In this document: positions 7,469 through 14,952 of the stretch, in pieces | Layout: each line of letters begins with the position of its first letter | Numbering within the stretch: the stretch's first letter is position 1 | Assembly: GCF_001436045.1 (NCBI RefSeq) | Contig: NZ_AZER01000013.1 | Coordinates: 62,001 to 126,000 of the forward strand | Direction: 5' to 3' | Length of the DNA stretch: 64,000 nucleotides | From: Limosilactobacillus frumenti DSM 13145 | GTDB taxonomy: Bacteria; Bacillota; Bacilli; Lactobacillales; Lactobacillaceae | Position numbers and translations under genes: made by a program | Notes under the pieces: model-generated | Told to the model about the DNA's origin: nothing | The model's database searches: none | What the model saw: the letters and a program-made list of their open reading frames with translations, nothing else

Positions 7469-7656
7469 TTGACTTTCTCCATCGTTCAATATAAAGTTGA
7501 ATTATCATAAAATCGGATAATATTTAGGGAGTGGTCCTATGTTAATGTCAATTCAGTCCCAACTCCAAGCACCTGAATACTGTTGTTAATTGAAGTATTT
7601 TTGTTGGCTTCTTGTAAGCCTGTTTAATTATGTCTTCAACTGGCAACAGTTTTTTT
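7469..7656 (+). promoter_or_regulatory. Cysteine-codon transcription attenuator ahead of metA-like/cysK
   Basis: A possible promoter is TTGACT (7469-7474) / TATAAA (7490-7495), with a short 15-bp spacer. Arm A, CTGTTGTTAATTGAAG (7580-7595), pairs with arm C, CTTCAACTGGCAACAG (7634-7649), at 15 of 16 positions including two G-U pairs. Seven T residues (7650-7656) follow directly, so A:C is an intrinsic terminator. A 5-bp hairpin GGCTT/AAGCC (7606-7620) sits in the loop. Arm A contains the last codons of the leader peptide (TGT TGT TAA). Arm C alone can form only AACTG-GCAA-CAGTT, a weak stem. Expected logic: scarce Cys-tRNA stalls the ribosome, blocks arm A and lets the operon be transcribed. 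Confidence 0.7.
7539..7589 (+). CDS. Leader peptide MLMSIQSQLQAPEYCC of the cysteine operon
   Basis: AGGGAG (7526-7531) lies 7 bases before ATG (7539), opening a 16-codon frame that ends TAC TGT TGT TAA. The last two sense codons are both cysteine, a rare amino acid, and the gene pair downstream makes cysteine. The two Cys codons and the stop lie inside the 5' arm of a terminator helix (7580-7595 with 7634-7649). This is the layout of amino-acid attenuation leaders such as trpL or hisL: a ribosome waiting at the Cys codons would cover the arm and allow readthrough. Read directly from the sequence; not a peptide I know from the literature. Confidence 0.75.
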   Translation: MLMSIQSQLQAPEYCC

Positions 7657-7685
7657 GTGCAATTAAATAAAGCGAGGTGATAATG

Positions 7686-8513
7686 ATGGCAGCTGCACCG
7701 CTGAAAATAGGAATTCTCAACCTAATGCATGATAAGCAGGATACCCAGCAACGGTTTACTCACGTTTTAACAGCAACCGGATTTCCAGTTAGCATTACGT
7801 ATCTGTACCCACCCATGCACTATACTGGGCGACAGGTTCCAACGACAGTGGCGGCGATCTCAGAGCCATTGGTGATCCCAGAAGTTAAGCAATTCGACGC
7901 TTTTATTATCACTGGGGCGCCAATTGAACAGTTGCCATTTGACCAGGTAACTTACATTGATGAGATTCACCATTTAATTGATGAACTTGTAAAGCAACGG
8001 ATCCCGCAACTTTATATCTGTTGGGGAGCGATGGTCGCCGCTAATTATCTATATGGAATTAAAAAACACTTGTTGCCTGAAAAACTGTTTGGTGTTTATC
8101 CAAACCAAGTGTTAGATGACCGCGGATTATTAAATGGCTTGCCCAATGGCTTTTTAGCTCCGCATGCCCGCTATGCCGAGTTGGACTACCGTCAGGTTGT
8201 GGACGCTCCAGACCTGATCTTGGAATCCACGACTGTTGGGAACCACCTGTTTTCATTCCGCGCTCGCCATCGACAACAAAATTTCCTGTTTGCTCATTTA
8301 GAGTACGGCCGTGATGCTTTGATAAAAGAATACCGCCGGGAAAAGAATGCTTATCCTGATCGCGAATATGCCAAACCACAGCATTATTTTGCTGATCCGG
8401 TTCATATGCAGGATCCTCAGTTTAAATGGCAATTAGCCCAAAAATTGTATTTTAGAAATTGGCTACAATCCGTTGCACAGAATGTCACTGACGAACAATT
8501 AATAAAGGAGTAA
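7686..8513 (+). CDS. metA: MetA-family O-acyltransferase (homoserine or serine O-acyltransferase)
   Basis: A 275-residue glutamine-amidotransferase-like enzyme of the MetA (HTS) family: nucleophile C112 in YICWGA, catalytic His204 and Glu206 in FAHLEYG. MetA enzymes acylate homoserine. In this operon the partner is cysteine synthase and the leader ends in Cys codons, so serine as acceptor (giving O-acyl-serine for CysK) is the more attractive reading, and no separate CysE is present here. Homoserine cannot be excluded. ATG 7686 is 8 bases after GCGAGG; the ATG at 7683 is too close. Five bases separate it from cysK, so the two are co-transcribed. Confidence 0.85.
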   Translation: MAAAPLKIGILNLMHDKQDTQQRFTHVLTATGFPVSITYLYPPMHYTGRQVPTTVAAISEPLVIPEVKQFDAFIITGAPIEQLPFDQVTYIDEIHHLIDELVKQRIPQLYICWGAMVAANYLYGIKKHLLPEKLFGVYPNQVLDDRGLLNGLPNGFLAPHARYAELDYRQVVDAPDLILESTTVGNHLFSFRARHRQQNFLFAHLEYGRDALIKEYRREKNAYPDREYAKPQHYFADPVHMQDPQFKWQLAQKLYFRNWLQSVAQNVTDEQLIKE

Positions 8514-8518
8514 TTATT

Positions 8519-9442
8519 ATGACTAAGATTGTTGATTCCATTACTGATTTGATTGGCCACACCCCAATCGTTAAGTTGAACCATGTTGTCCCAGCAGATG
8601 CTGCGGATGTCTATGTTAAGCTAGAATTCTTTAACCCCGCTGGTTCAATCAAGGACCGGATTGCCCTAGCAATGGTTGAACAAGCTGAGAAGGATGGTAA
8701 GTTGACTGCTGGCGGAACGATCGTCGAACCAACTTCCGGTAATACCGGTGTCGGGCTGGCAATGGTGGCGGCTGCTAAGGGTTACCACCTGGTCATTACG
8801 ATGCCGGAAACAATGAGTGTTGAACGGCGGAAGTTAATGCAAGGTTATGGGGCTGAATTAGTCCTGACACCTGGTGCTGATGGCATGAAGGGTGCCATTG
8901 CGAAGGCGGAAGAGTTAGTCAAAGACAAGGGCTACTTCATGCCAATGCAATTCGACAATCCTGCTAACCCAGCAATTCACGAAGCCACGACTGGTAAGGA
9001 AATTGTGGACGCATTTAGTGACCACTTACCCGATGCCTTTGTAGCTGGTGTTGGTACTGGTGGTACCTTAACGGGCATTGGTCATGCCTTGAAGAAGGCC
9101 AATGCCGCAACGAAGGTTTATGCATTGGAGCCGGCTGAATCACCAGTCTTGAAGGAAGGTAAGGGTGGCAAGCACAAGATTCAAGGAATCAGTGCTGGCT
9201 TTATCCCAAAGGTCCTCGACCAAGACGTTTATGACGGCATTGTTGAAATTAAGAGTGATGATGCCATTGCAATGGCGCGTCAAGTGGCGCATGAGGAAGG
9301 AATCCTAGTTGGTATCTCTGCTGGTGCCAATATCAAGGGTGCCATTGAAATTGCAAAGAAGCTTGGCAAGGGTAAGAAGGTTGTGACTGTCTCACCAGAC
9401 GGCGGAGATCGGTACCTGTCAACTGAATTGTTTGATTACTAA
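8519..9442 (+). CDS. cysK: Cysteine synthase (O-acetylserine sulfhydrylase)
   Basis: A 307-residue fold-type II PLP enzyme. K45 in NPAGSIKDR binds PLP, PTSGNTG (about 72-78) is the substrate loop, GTGGT (about 180) is the phosphate cup and [11 protein letters not shown] forms the C-terminus. It converts O-acetyl-L-serine and sulfide to L-cysteine; some family members also use homocysteine or O-acylhomoserine. It is the second gene of the operon behind the Cys-codon leader and ends at a strong bidirectional terminator (9449-9482). Length is normal for CysK. Confidence 0.93.
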   Translation: MTKIVDSITDLIGHTPIVKLNHVVPADAADVYVKLEFFNPAGSIKDRIALAMVEQAEKDGKLTAGGTIVEPTSGNTGVGLAMVAAAKGYHLVITMPETMSVERRKLMQGYGAELVLTPGADGMKGAIAKAEELVKDKGYFMPMQFDNPANPAIHEATTGKEIVDAFSDHLPDAFVAGVGTGGTLTGIGHALKKANAATKVYALEPAESPVLKEGKGGKHKIQGISAGFIPKVLDQDVYDGIVEIKSDDAIAMARQVAHEEGILVGISAGANIKGAIEIAKKLGKGKKVVTVSPDGGDRYLSTELFDY

Positions 9443-9448
9443 AAAATA

Positions 9449-9482
9449 ATGCCTAGTGGCTCATCCAGTGGCCGCTAGGCAT
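9449..9482. terminator. Bidirectional terminator between cysK and the CorA-type gene
   Basis: ATGCCTAGTGGC pairs with GCCGCTAGGCAT. TCTTTCATTT follows on the plus strand and a TATTTTTTAG tract follows on the minus strand, so it serves the converging gene as well. Confidence 0.9.
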
Positions 9483-9485
9483 CTT

Positions 9486-10406
9486 TCATTTGAGGTATTT
9501 CTTTTTACGTAGGTACAGGGCTAAGATAATTGTGACGATGGCCGTTAAGCCGATGATCATGGCAAACCCATAACCAGCACTCTTCCAGGGTAGTCCGCCG
9601 ACGTTCATTCCCATAAAACCACTTATCAACGCCGCCACAGCGATGACAATTCCTGCTGAATCTAAAAATTTCATCAAGTTGTTTAGATTAGAATCCATCA
9701 TGGCGGTAAATAAACTACCAATGGAATCAAGTAAGTCACGAAAAATGTGAATTGCTTTGTTGAGCCGACGTTGTTGAATTTGAATATTGAGCCGACTTTC
9801 TTGAGAAATGTCTGCAATGGTGGGTGATTTGAGAAAGGCGTCTAATGTTTCACCCTGGTCATTCATTGTGTGGTAAAAGAAAACAATGTGGCGAGTTAAA
9901 TCCGTTAATTTACGTAAGCATGCATTATTGATTGTCGTCCGTGCTACTTTATCAAGCTTGTCAATTTCTGGCTTGTAACTCATTAGAGCCGTTGATAGAT
10001 TATCCTGGCACTGATCGAGGTAGGCAATGATAAAGCTAGTAACATTATTAGCCGGAAAGTCGTTGGCCTTGATGGCACGGTTATCTGTACAGATAATGGC
10101 ACGCTGACTATCAAATACAATAATCACGGGAGTCAGTTGTTGTTCAATTGTTGCCAATTCAGGTACAAAGTCGTAGACGACTAATAACTGGGGATTGTTC
10201 ATGACAGTACTTGTTGTGGTATGAAAACGAGAGACTTCTTCTGGTGATGAGTGAAACTTAAAGGTTAATTTTTCAAGATCGAAGGTATCGCAAACCTGAC
10301 TGATCTCATCCACTGATGGTTTTACCAACATAATCAAATTAGCTTCGATCAATGGTGATGTCGTCGCTTGGGGTCCAGTAGTTGTGAGTATATAACGTTC
10401 AAGCAT
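9486..10406 (-). CDS. CorA-family divalent cation transporter
   Basis: A 306-residue protein: a long cytosolic helical N-terminal domain, then two membrane segments at the C-terminus. The first ends in the signature GMN (ISGFMGMNVGG) and a short basic tail RKKKYLK follows. This is the architecture of CorA pentameric Mg2+ (or Co2+, Zn2+) channels. It is shorter than enterobacterial CorA, as usual for the second CorA type of lactobacilli. The start MLERYILTT is behind AGTGAGGTGCC. It is a single gene sharing a terminator with cysK. Confidence 0.88.
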   Translation of the reverse strand: MLERYILTTTGPQATTSPLIEANLIMLVKPSVDEISQVCDTFDLEKLTFKFHSSPEEVSRFHTTTSTVMNNPQLLVVYDFVPELATIEQQLTPVIIVFDSQRAIICTDNRAIKANDFPANNVTSFIIAYLDQCQDNLSTALMSYKPEIDKLDKVARTTINNACLRKLTDLTRHIVFFYHTMNDQGETLDAFLKSPTIADISQESRLNIQIQQRRLNKAIHIFRDLLDSIGSLFTAMMDSNLNNLMKFLDSAGIVIAVAALISGFMGMNVGGLPWKSAGYGFAMIIGLTAIVTIILALYLRKKKYLK

Positions 10407-10507
10407 ATTGGCACCTCACTTTTAACCGTGTTTTAAGTAGTCAAATTTTATCATGAATATGTTAATTACAGTGGTAAATACTGATCGATCAAAGAAAATT
10501 TTAAGGA

Positions 10508-10535
10508 TTGCGAAAAGCCGGGAAAATGGTATAGT
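10508..10535 (+). promoter_or_regulatory. Promoter of the 37-residue protein gene
   Basis: TTGCGA (10508-10513) and TATAGT (10530-10535) with a 16-bp spacer lie about 35 bases before the start codon. Confidence 0.5.
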
Positions 10536-10569
10536 TAAGGTAATTATTTTGCAAAGCGAGGGGAACAAA

Positions 10570-10683
10570 ATGGCTAAGTATCAAGTTGAATTGAGTGAAG
10601 AAGACATTCAAATGATCAAGGATTGTCACTCCAAGAATCCTTCAATCATGAAGGCAATGGAGAATGCGAAGAAAGTTGATTAG
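10570..10683 (+). CDS. Small acidic/basic protein of 37 aa, unknown function
   Basis: MAKYQVELSEEDIQMIKDCH… ending KAMENAKKVD. ATG 10570 follows GCGAGGGG at good spacing; a longer frame from 10453 has no ribosome-binding site and would start upstream of the predicted promoter. The peptide is amphipathic helical (SEEDIQMIKDC) with one Cys. I do not recognise a family. Its own promoter (10508-10535) and good initiation signals argue that it is translated. A large palindromic non-coding stretch follows. Confidence 0.6.
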   Translation: MAKYQVELSEEDIQMIKDCHSKNPSIMKAMENAKKVD

Positions 10684-10696
10684 AGTGCGAGCCAGC

Positions 10697-10860
10697 AAAG
10701 AGCTTGCGGAAGGCTAGCAATTTCTCCTGACGAAGGCGGCTTACGCCTAGGAAGGAGGTTGCTAGCTATAGCAAGCTCCTGGCGAGCATGTTTCGACTCA
10801 GTTGCAGGTGAAACTTCATCCGAGCACATTTAACTCGGCTGCAGGCGAACATCTAATCAT
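10697..10860 (+). ncRNA. Structured non-coding stretch with nested inverted repeat and tandem repeat
   Basis: Three nested arms form one 79-base hairpin. GAGCTTGC (10700-10707) pairs with GCAAGCTC (10771-10778), GCTAGCAA (10713-10720) with TTGCTAGC (10759-10766), and CTCCT with AGGAG; GGCG/CGCC closes the tip. Behind it two related units follow (from about 10783 and 10821), sharing CGAGCA, TTT, ACTC, G-TGCAGG and GAA in the same order. No frame is open across it and no T-run follows the large hairpin. It may be a regulatory RNA, a processing site or a palindromic genome repeat. Confidence 0.45.
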
Positions 10861-10867
10861 TAATTAC

Positions 10868-10906
10868 AGTGCAAAATCACACTAGACGGTGGCTTTGCAC
10901 TTTTTT
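10868..10906 (+). terminator. Terminator just upstream of the lipoprotein ribosome-binding site
   Basis: AGTGCAAA (10868-10875) pairs with TTTGCACT (10894-10901), with CAC/GTG inside and six T. It ends five bases before the GGGGAGG of the lipoprotein gene, so that gene is either expressed by readthrough or this is an attenuator in its leader. Confidence 0.8.
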
Positions 10907-10924
10907 ATTGGGGAGGAATTACTT

Positions 10925-11506
10925 GTGAAAAAGACACGGATCATTCTTAGTGGTGTATTAGCAGGATTATTACTTGCTTTAACCGCTTGTGGTCAACAGC
11001 AAAGTAGCAGCTCAAATAGCAATAACAGCGAATATTCTGCTTCTAAACCAGCTAATAATAATCAGCAGTCCGGAAATGATCAGCAGGCAACTAACAACGG
11101 GTCGTTATGGAACAATAAGAAGGGGCAACAGCTGGACAAGTTTATTAACCAATGGGCGCCAACAATGAATCAATCCTATGAGAAGTACAATGGGACCGAT
11201 GAATTGAAGGTTTCCACAGGGCTATCATATCCGGCTGACCTGAGCAAGGAACAAGTTGATGGTCAATCTGGCCTGATTGGTTGGGCACCTAGTGGTAAGG
11301 GTAACTACGAATACAATGTCGTTGCCATTTATAACTACAATGGGACGGAGCCGCCACTCCCGAACCGGATCACTTATTTCTTCTGCTTCCACAATGGCAA
11401 GCCAATTGTTCTTGTAGATCAGAGTCGTGACGGTGACCCGAGTGCGCATCCGACAGTAAATAAGGACGTTGAATCTAACTTTGAACGGATTGCCAATGAA
11501 AACTAA
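10925..11506 (+). CDS. DUF4767 domain lipoprotein
   Basis: A 193-residue secreted lipoprotein. A signal sequence KKTRIILSGVLAGLLLALTAC has lipobox LTAC, with the lipidated Cys near residue 21. A Ser/Asn/Gln-rich linker follows, then a globular domain starting LWNNKKGQQLDKFINQWAP that matches the DUF4767 family common in lactobacilli. Its function is unknown; it is anchored on the outer membrane face. GTG 10925 sits 8 bases after GGAGG; codons further upstream would lie in the preceding terminator. It stands alone and ends at a GC-rich terminator. Confidence 0.8.
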   Translation: MKKTRIILSGVLAGLLLALTACGQQQSSSSNSNNSEYSASKPANNNQQSGNDQQATNNGSLWNNKKGQQLDKFINQWAPTMNQSYEKYNGTDELKVSTGLSYPADLSKEQVDGQSGLIGWAPSGKGNYEYNVVAIYNYNGTEPPLPNRITYFFCFHNGKPIVLVDQSRDGDPSAHPTVNKDVESNFERIANEN

Positions 11507-11517
11507 TTAGTATCCAC

Positions 11518-11556
11518 CAGGTCGTCGGTGCCATGATGCACTGCCGGCCTGTTTTT
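11518..11556 (+). terminator. Terminator after the lipoprotein
   Basis: CAGG, CG and CGGTGC pair with GCAC, G, CGG and CCTG around CATGAT, followed by TTTTTATT. Confidence 0.85.
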
Positions 11557-11599
11557 ATTGACTGTCCACTTACTGGATAGTTTATTCTTGTTTCTAACA

Positions 11600-11629
11600 C
11601 TGGTGTCGGCGTGCCGGAACCAGTATAAT
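11600..11629 (+). promoter_or_regulatory. Promoter with palindrome ahead of the TerB-ATPase-helicase operon
   Basis: A perfect TATAAT is at 11624-11629. Directly upstream, CTGGTGTCGGC (11600-11610) and GCCGGAACCAG (11613-11623) form an inverted repeat with one mismatch and one T-G pair, placed where the -35 element and spacer should be. The -35 match itself is poor. This looks like an operator or activator site controlling the operon. Confidence 0.5.
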
Positions 11630-11675
11630 GGAACAGTAATGATCGAACGTATATTCTGACTGAGGAGGGTCGCCA

Positions 11676-13598
11676 ATGGACCGTGCAGACTTGCTAAATT
11701 ATGCTCGTCACCATTTCGGTGTTCAGCCAAGTTACGAATGGGCTGGCTTTCGGGATGACTGTGTCCTCAAATCACCAACTAACGGTCGTTGGTTCGCTTA
11801 CTTTGGTGAAAAGGAGCGGTCCGCAATTGGCTTGACTGGTGAAGGCAAAGTTTCCTTTGTGGATATTCGCTATGCCAAAGAAGAACATTCACTAATGGCA
11901 AAGGAAGGCTTTACGGCTCCTGTTCAGATGACTGGAAATGAATGGGTGGGTGTTATTTTGGATTTGAGTCCTGATGAGTCAACCGTCCACCGTTTGCTTT
12001 CACGAGCGTTCACTGATTCTTTAAAAGAGCGCCGGCCAGCGAGTGAGCATTTAATCCATGTGCCCGCTGTCCATCAAGAGACTGTTTATCATGATGCAGC
12101 CATTCCCAAGCCCACGCGGCCCATCCCATTTGCCAAGCCTGATGATCAGCAAGATCGTCGTGTCTTGAAAATGCAGCGAATGTATGATTACACGCTATCG
12201 CCATTAAGGGGACGGGCAAAAAACTTCTTTCGTCAGGGCCAATACATGGCTGATTATGAACCAACTGGTGGTTCTTATCATGGTTCTATTAATCGTTTTT
12301 ATGCTACCTACCATGATCTCAACACATTCCAGTTAAAGACCTATTTCTGCTGGCGTACTCAGGTTCGTCATCACAAAATGCAGATGGCCCCCATGGCCTT
12401 TTTTACTATTTATATTTATGAGCTGTTGAATTTAATTGGAATGAAGTCACCGCAGGAAAGTTACCAGCAATTAAAGTGGTTTGGTCAAGCCGCCAATGAC
12501 TATTTAAGTGATCGGATTACTAAGCATTTACAGCAGTGGATTCGTGACTTTGTGATTTATTATCAGTTGGATTCCCAGCTCGTTCAGGATGAGTTCAAAG
12601 ATGAAATTGCAGATGATCAGGCGTTGGACGTCCTTTTACAACCTGATCAACATGATGATCATGAAGTTACCGAGGCATTGCGTCACTTTGGCTCATACCA
12701 TCTGGATCACTGTCCATTGTATAAGCAGGACCGGGCAAAACTCGAGAAAGCAGTGGCTTCAACCTGGCAAATGTTGATAGAAGATGCTGACTTTGATGTG
12801 GTGAAGAACTTTATCGGCTGGCATGCGTCAGCCGTCTTTCGGCCATTTGGGGATGCCGTTTTTTACTCCCCACACAAGATTACTGACTGTGATTGCCAAA
12901 TTGATGCTCAACGCCGCTTTACTTGTCATAATGGTCGTTGGACGTATGAATACTATCTTGCCGTTAACAAACGGGGCAAACGGGTTGGTAACTTATTACA
13001 CGAAATCGATCGCCTGCTGCGGCAGTATTACCGTTTGGGCAGGAAACTTACTCCTAAACCTCTTGATGACCAGCTTGTTAAAATTATTAAGCAAGCCATT
13101 GTGAATGCTGACCACGAGCTGAAAGAGGCTCGTCGTCCGAAAATTAAAATTGACTTGTCAAACCTGGATCAAATTCGGGCAGACGCTTCTATTACCCGTG
13201 AAAGCCTGCTAACAGATGAAGAACGGCAATTAGAAGCTGCTGATGACCAACCAGCTGCAAAACCAGTTATGTCAGCTTCGGCTCAGCCGGTTCCTGAAGA
13301 CGTGCCAGCAAGTAATGCGGCACCTGCAACACCAGCTGACAATGACGTGTCTGGGAATAATGACCTGGGATTAACGGCTGATGAAAGTTACCTGTTAACG
13401 CACTTATTACGTGGGGATGATTGGCACGCCTACGCTAAACAGCATCACTGGTTAGTTTCTGTGCTGGCCGATGGGATTAATGATAAATTGTTTGATGACA
13501 TTGGCGATACTGTGATTGAATTTGACGATCATGATCAGCCACAGTTGGTTGAAGATTATGTTGAAGACGTAAAAGAATTGTTATCGGAGGAGGATTGA
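11676..13598 (+). CDS. MmcQ/YjbR-TerB_N-TerB_C fusion protein
   Basis: A 640-residue protein in three parts. Residues 1 to about 115 (MDRADLLNYARHHFGVQPSYEW) resemble MmcQ/YjbR, a CyaY-like fold. About 165-310 (MYDYTLSPLRGRAKNFFRQG, YFCWRTQVR) resembles TerB_N. The rest to about 500 plus the acidic tail (TADESYLLTHLLRGDDW… ELLSEED) resembles TerB_C, joined by a Pro/Ala linker near 545-580. TerB_N/TerB_C proteins occur in tellurite- and phage-stress systems and are thought to bind metal or scaffold partners. It is the first gene of a tight operon with a BrxD-like ATPase and an Lhr-type helicase. Domain limits are by eye and the function is not known. Confidence 0.72.
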   Translation: MDRADLLNYARHHFGVQPSYEWAGFRDDCVLKSPTNGRWFAYFGEKERSAIGLTGEGKVSFVDIRYAKEEHSLMAKEGFTAPVQMTGNEWVGVILDLSPDESTVHRLLSRAFTDSLKERRPASEHLIHVPAVHQETVYHDAAIPKPTRPIPFAKPDDQQDRRVLKMQRMYDYTLSPLRGRAKNFFRQGQYMADYEPTGGSYHGSINRFYATYHDLNTFQLKTYFCWRTQVRHHKMQMAPMAFFTIYIYELLNLIGMKSPQESYQQLKWFGQAANDYLSDRITKHLQQWIRDFVIYYQLDSQLVQDEFKDEIADDQALDVLLQPDQHDDHEVTEALRHFGSYHLDHCPLYKQDRAKLEKAVASTWQMLIEDADFDVVKNFIGWHASAVFRPFGDAVFYSPHKITDCDCQIDAQRRFTCHNGRWTYEYYLAVNKRGKRVGNLLHEIDRLLRQYYRLGRKLTPKPLDDQLVKIIKQAIVNADHELKEARRPKIKIDLSNLDQIRADASITRESLLTDEERQLEAADDQPAAKPVMSASAQPVPEDVPASNAAPATPADNDVSGNNDLGLTADESYLLTHLLRGDDWHAYAKQHHWLVSVLADGINDKLFDDIGDTVIEFDDHDQPQLVEDYVEDVKELLSEED

Positions 13599-14932
13599 TG
13601 ATGCCAACAAAGCAAAAACGGGTACCTAAACGAATCGCCCAAACCGTTCTTAACTCTTTGAAGGGTGGTGTTGTACCACGAATTGGGTTACCTTACGTAA
13701 CGGTTGGCCGGAAGAATGAGATTGCGGCCTTATTGCATGACGTCGATATTATTTCAGAAGGTGGCGCTTCATTCCGCTTCATTGAAGGTCGCTATGGGTC
13801 TGGAAAGAGTTTTCTTTTGCAGACTATCCGGAATTATGTCATGGATCGCGGATTCGTTGTGGTTGATGGCGACTTATCACCAGAACGCCGTCTTCATGGT
13901 GGCGATGGTAAGGGTCTAGCAACCTACCGAGAACTTATTCAGAACCTCTCTACCAAGACGCGGCCAGAAGGTGGGGCCTTGAACCTTATTCTGGACCGGT
14001 GGATCAACTCAGTACAAAGCAAAGTGGCATCTGAACAGGGCCTGCAACCTGATGATCCAGCCTTTGAAACTGCAGTGGATAAAAAAATTTACAAGGTCAT
14101 CTCATCTTTGAGTGAATTGGTGCATGGCTTTGACTTCGCTCACTTATTGAATATGTACTACCACGCTTATGTGACTGACGACCAAGAGACGAAGGCGAAG
14201 GTTACAAAATGGTTCCGTGGTGAATATAACCGCAAGACGGATGCTAAAAAGGAGCTCGGCGTTAACATCATTATTTCTGATGATGATTGGTACGAATACT
14301 TGAAATTGTTTGCTTCCTTCTTCCGTCAGGCGGGCTACCAGGGGATGATGATCATGATTGATGAATTGGTCAACATCTACAAGATTCCGAATAGCATTAG
14401 TCGCCAGTACAATTACGAAAAAATCTTGACCATGTATAACGACACCTTGCAAGGAAAGGCTAAGTATCTGGGTATTATTATGTGTGGGACTCCGCAAGCT
14501 ATTGAAGATAAACGACGGGGAGTATATTCATATGAAGCGCTCCGTTCACGGTTATCTTCTGGGAAGTTCTCCCGTGAAGGAGCTCGTGACATGTTTGCTC
14601 CTGTCATTCATTTGGAACCACTAACCGCCGAAGAAATGATGGTGCTGACCGAAAAATTAGCTAATATGCATGCTGGCCTATATGGTTACCAAAGAACGAT
14701 TAGCGAAGATGACTTAGCTACTTTTATTAAGATTGAATATGGTCGGATTGGTGCTAGTTCGAACATCACACCACGGGAAGTCATTCGTGATTTCATCGAG
14801 TTGCTCGATATCCTATGGCAGAACCCAGACACTGATGTTGAAACACTCCTGAAGTCAGACCAATTTAACTACACCAAGTCTGAAGCAGTTTCTGATAAGA
14901 AAGACGACGGCTTTGCCGAATTTACGATTTAA
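13598..14932 (+). CDS. BrxD-like ATP-binding protein (DUF2791 / BREX-type ATPase)
   Basis: A 444-residue P-loop ATPase with Walker A EGRYGSGKSF at 63-72, Walker B MIMIDELVNI near 250 and an Arg-rich SRLSSGKFSREGARD segment typical of the BrxD/DUF2791 group, an AAA+-like ATPase of type 2 BREX loci. It overlaps the stop of the TerB gene (TGATG), indicating translational coupling. ATG 13598 or 13601 follows GGAGGAGG. In BREX-2 loci BrxD pairs with the helicase BrxHI, and the next gene here is such a helicase. None of the PglW/X/Y/Z partners is present. Confidence 0.78.
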   Translation: MMPTKQKRVPKRIAQTVLNSLKGGVVPRIGLPYVTVGRKNEIAALLHDVDIISEGGASFRFIEGRYGSGKSFLLQTIRNYVMDRGFVVVDGDLSPERRLHGGDGKGLATYRELIQNLSTKTRPEGGALNLILDRWINSVQSKVASEQGLQPDDPAFETAVDKKIYKVISSLSELVHGFDFAHLLNMYYHAYVTDDQETKAKVTKWFRGEYNRKTDAKKELGVNIIISDDDWYEYLKLFASFFRQAGYQGMMIMIDELVNIYKIPNSISRQYNYEKILTMYNDTLQGKAKYLGIIMCGTPQAIEDKRRGVYSYEALRSRLSSGKFSREGARDMFAPVIHLEPLTAEEMMVLTEKLANMHAGLYGYQRTISEDDLATFIKIEYGRIGASSNITPREVIRDFIELLDILWQNPDTDVETLLKSDQFNYTKSEAVSDKKDDGFAEFTI

Positions 14933-14952
14933 CCCGAAAGGAGGGGAATGAC

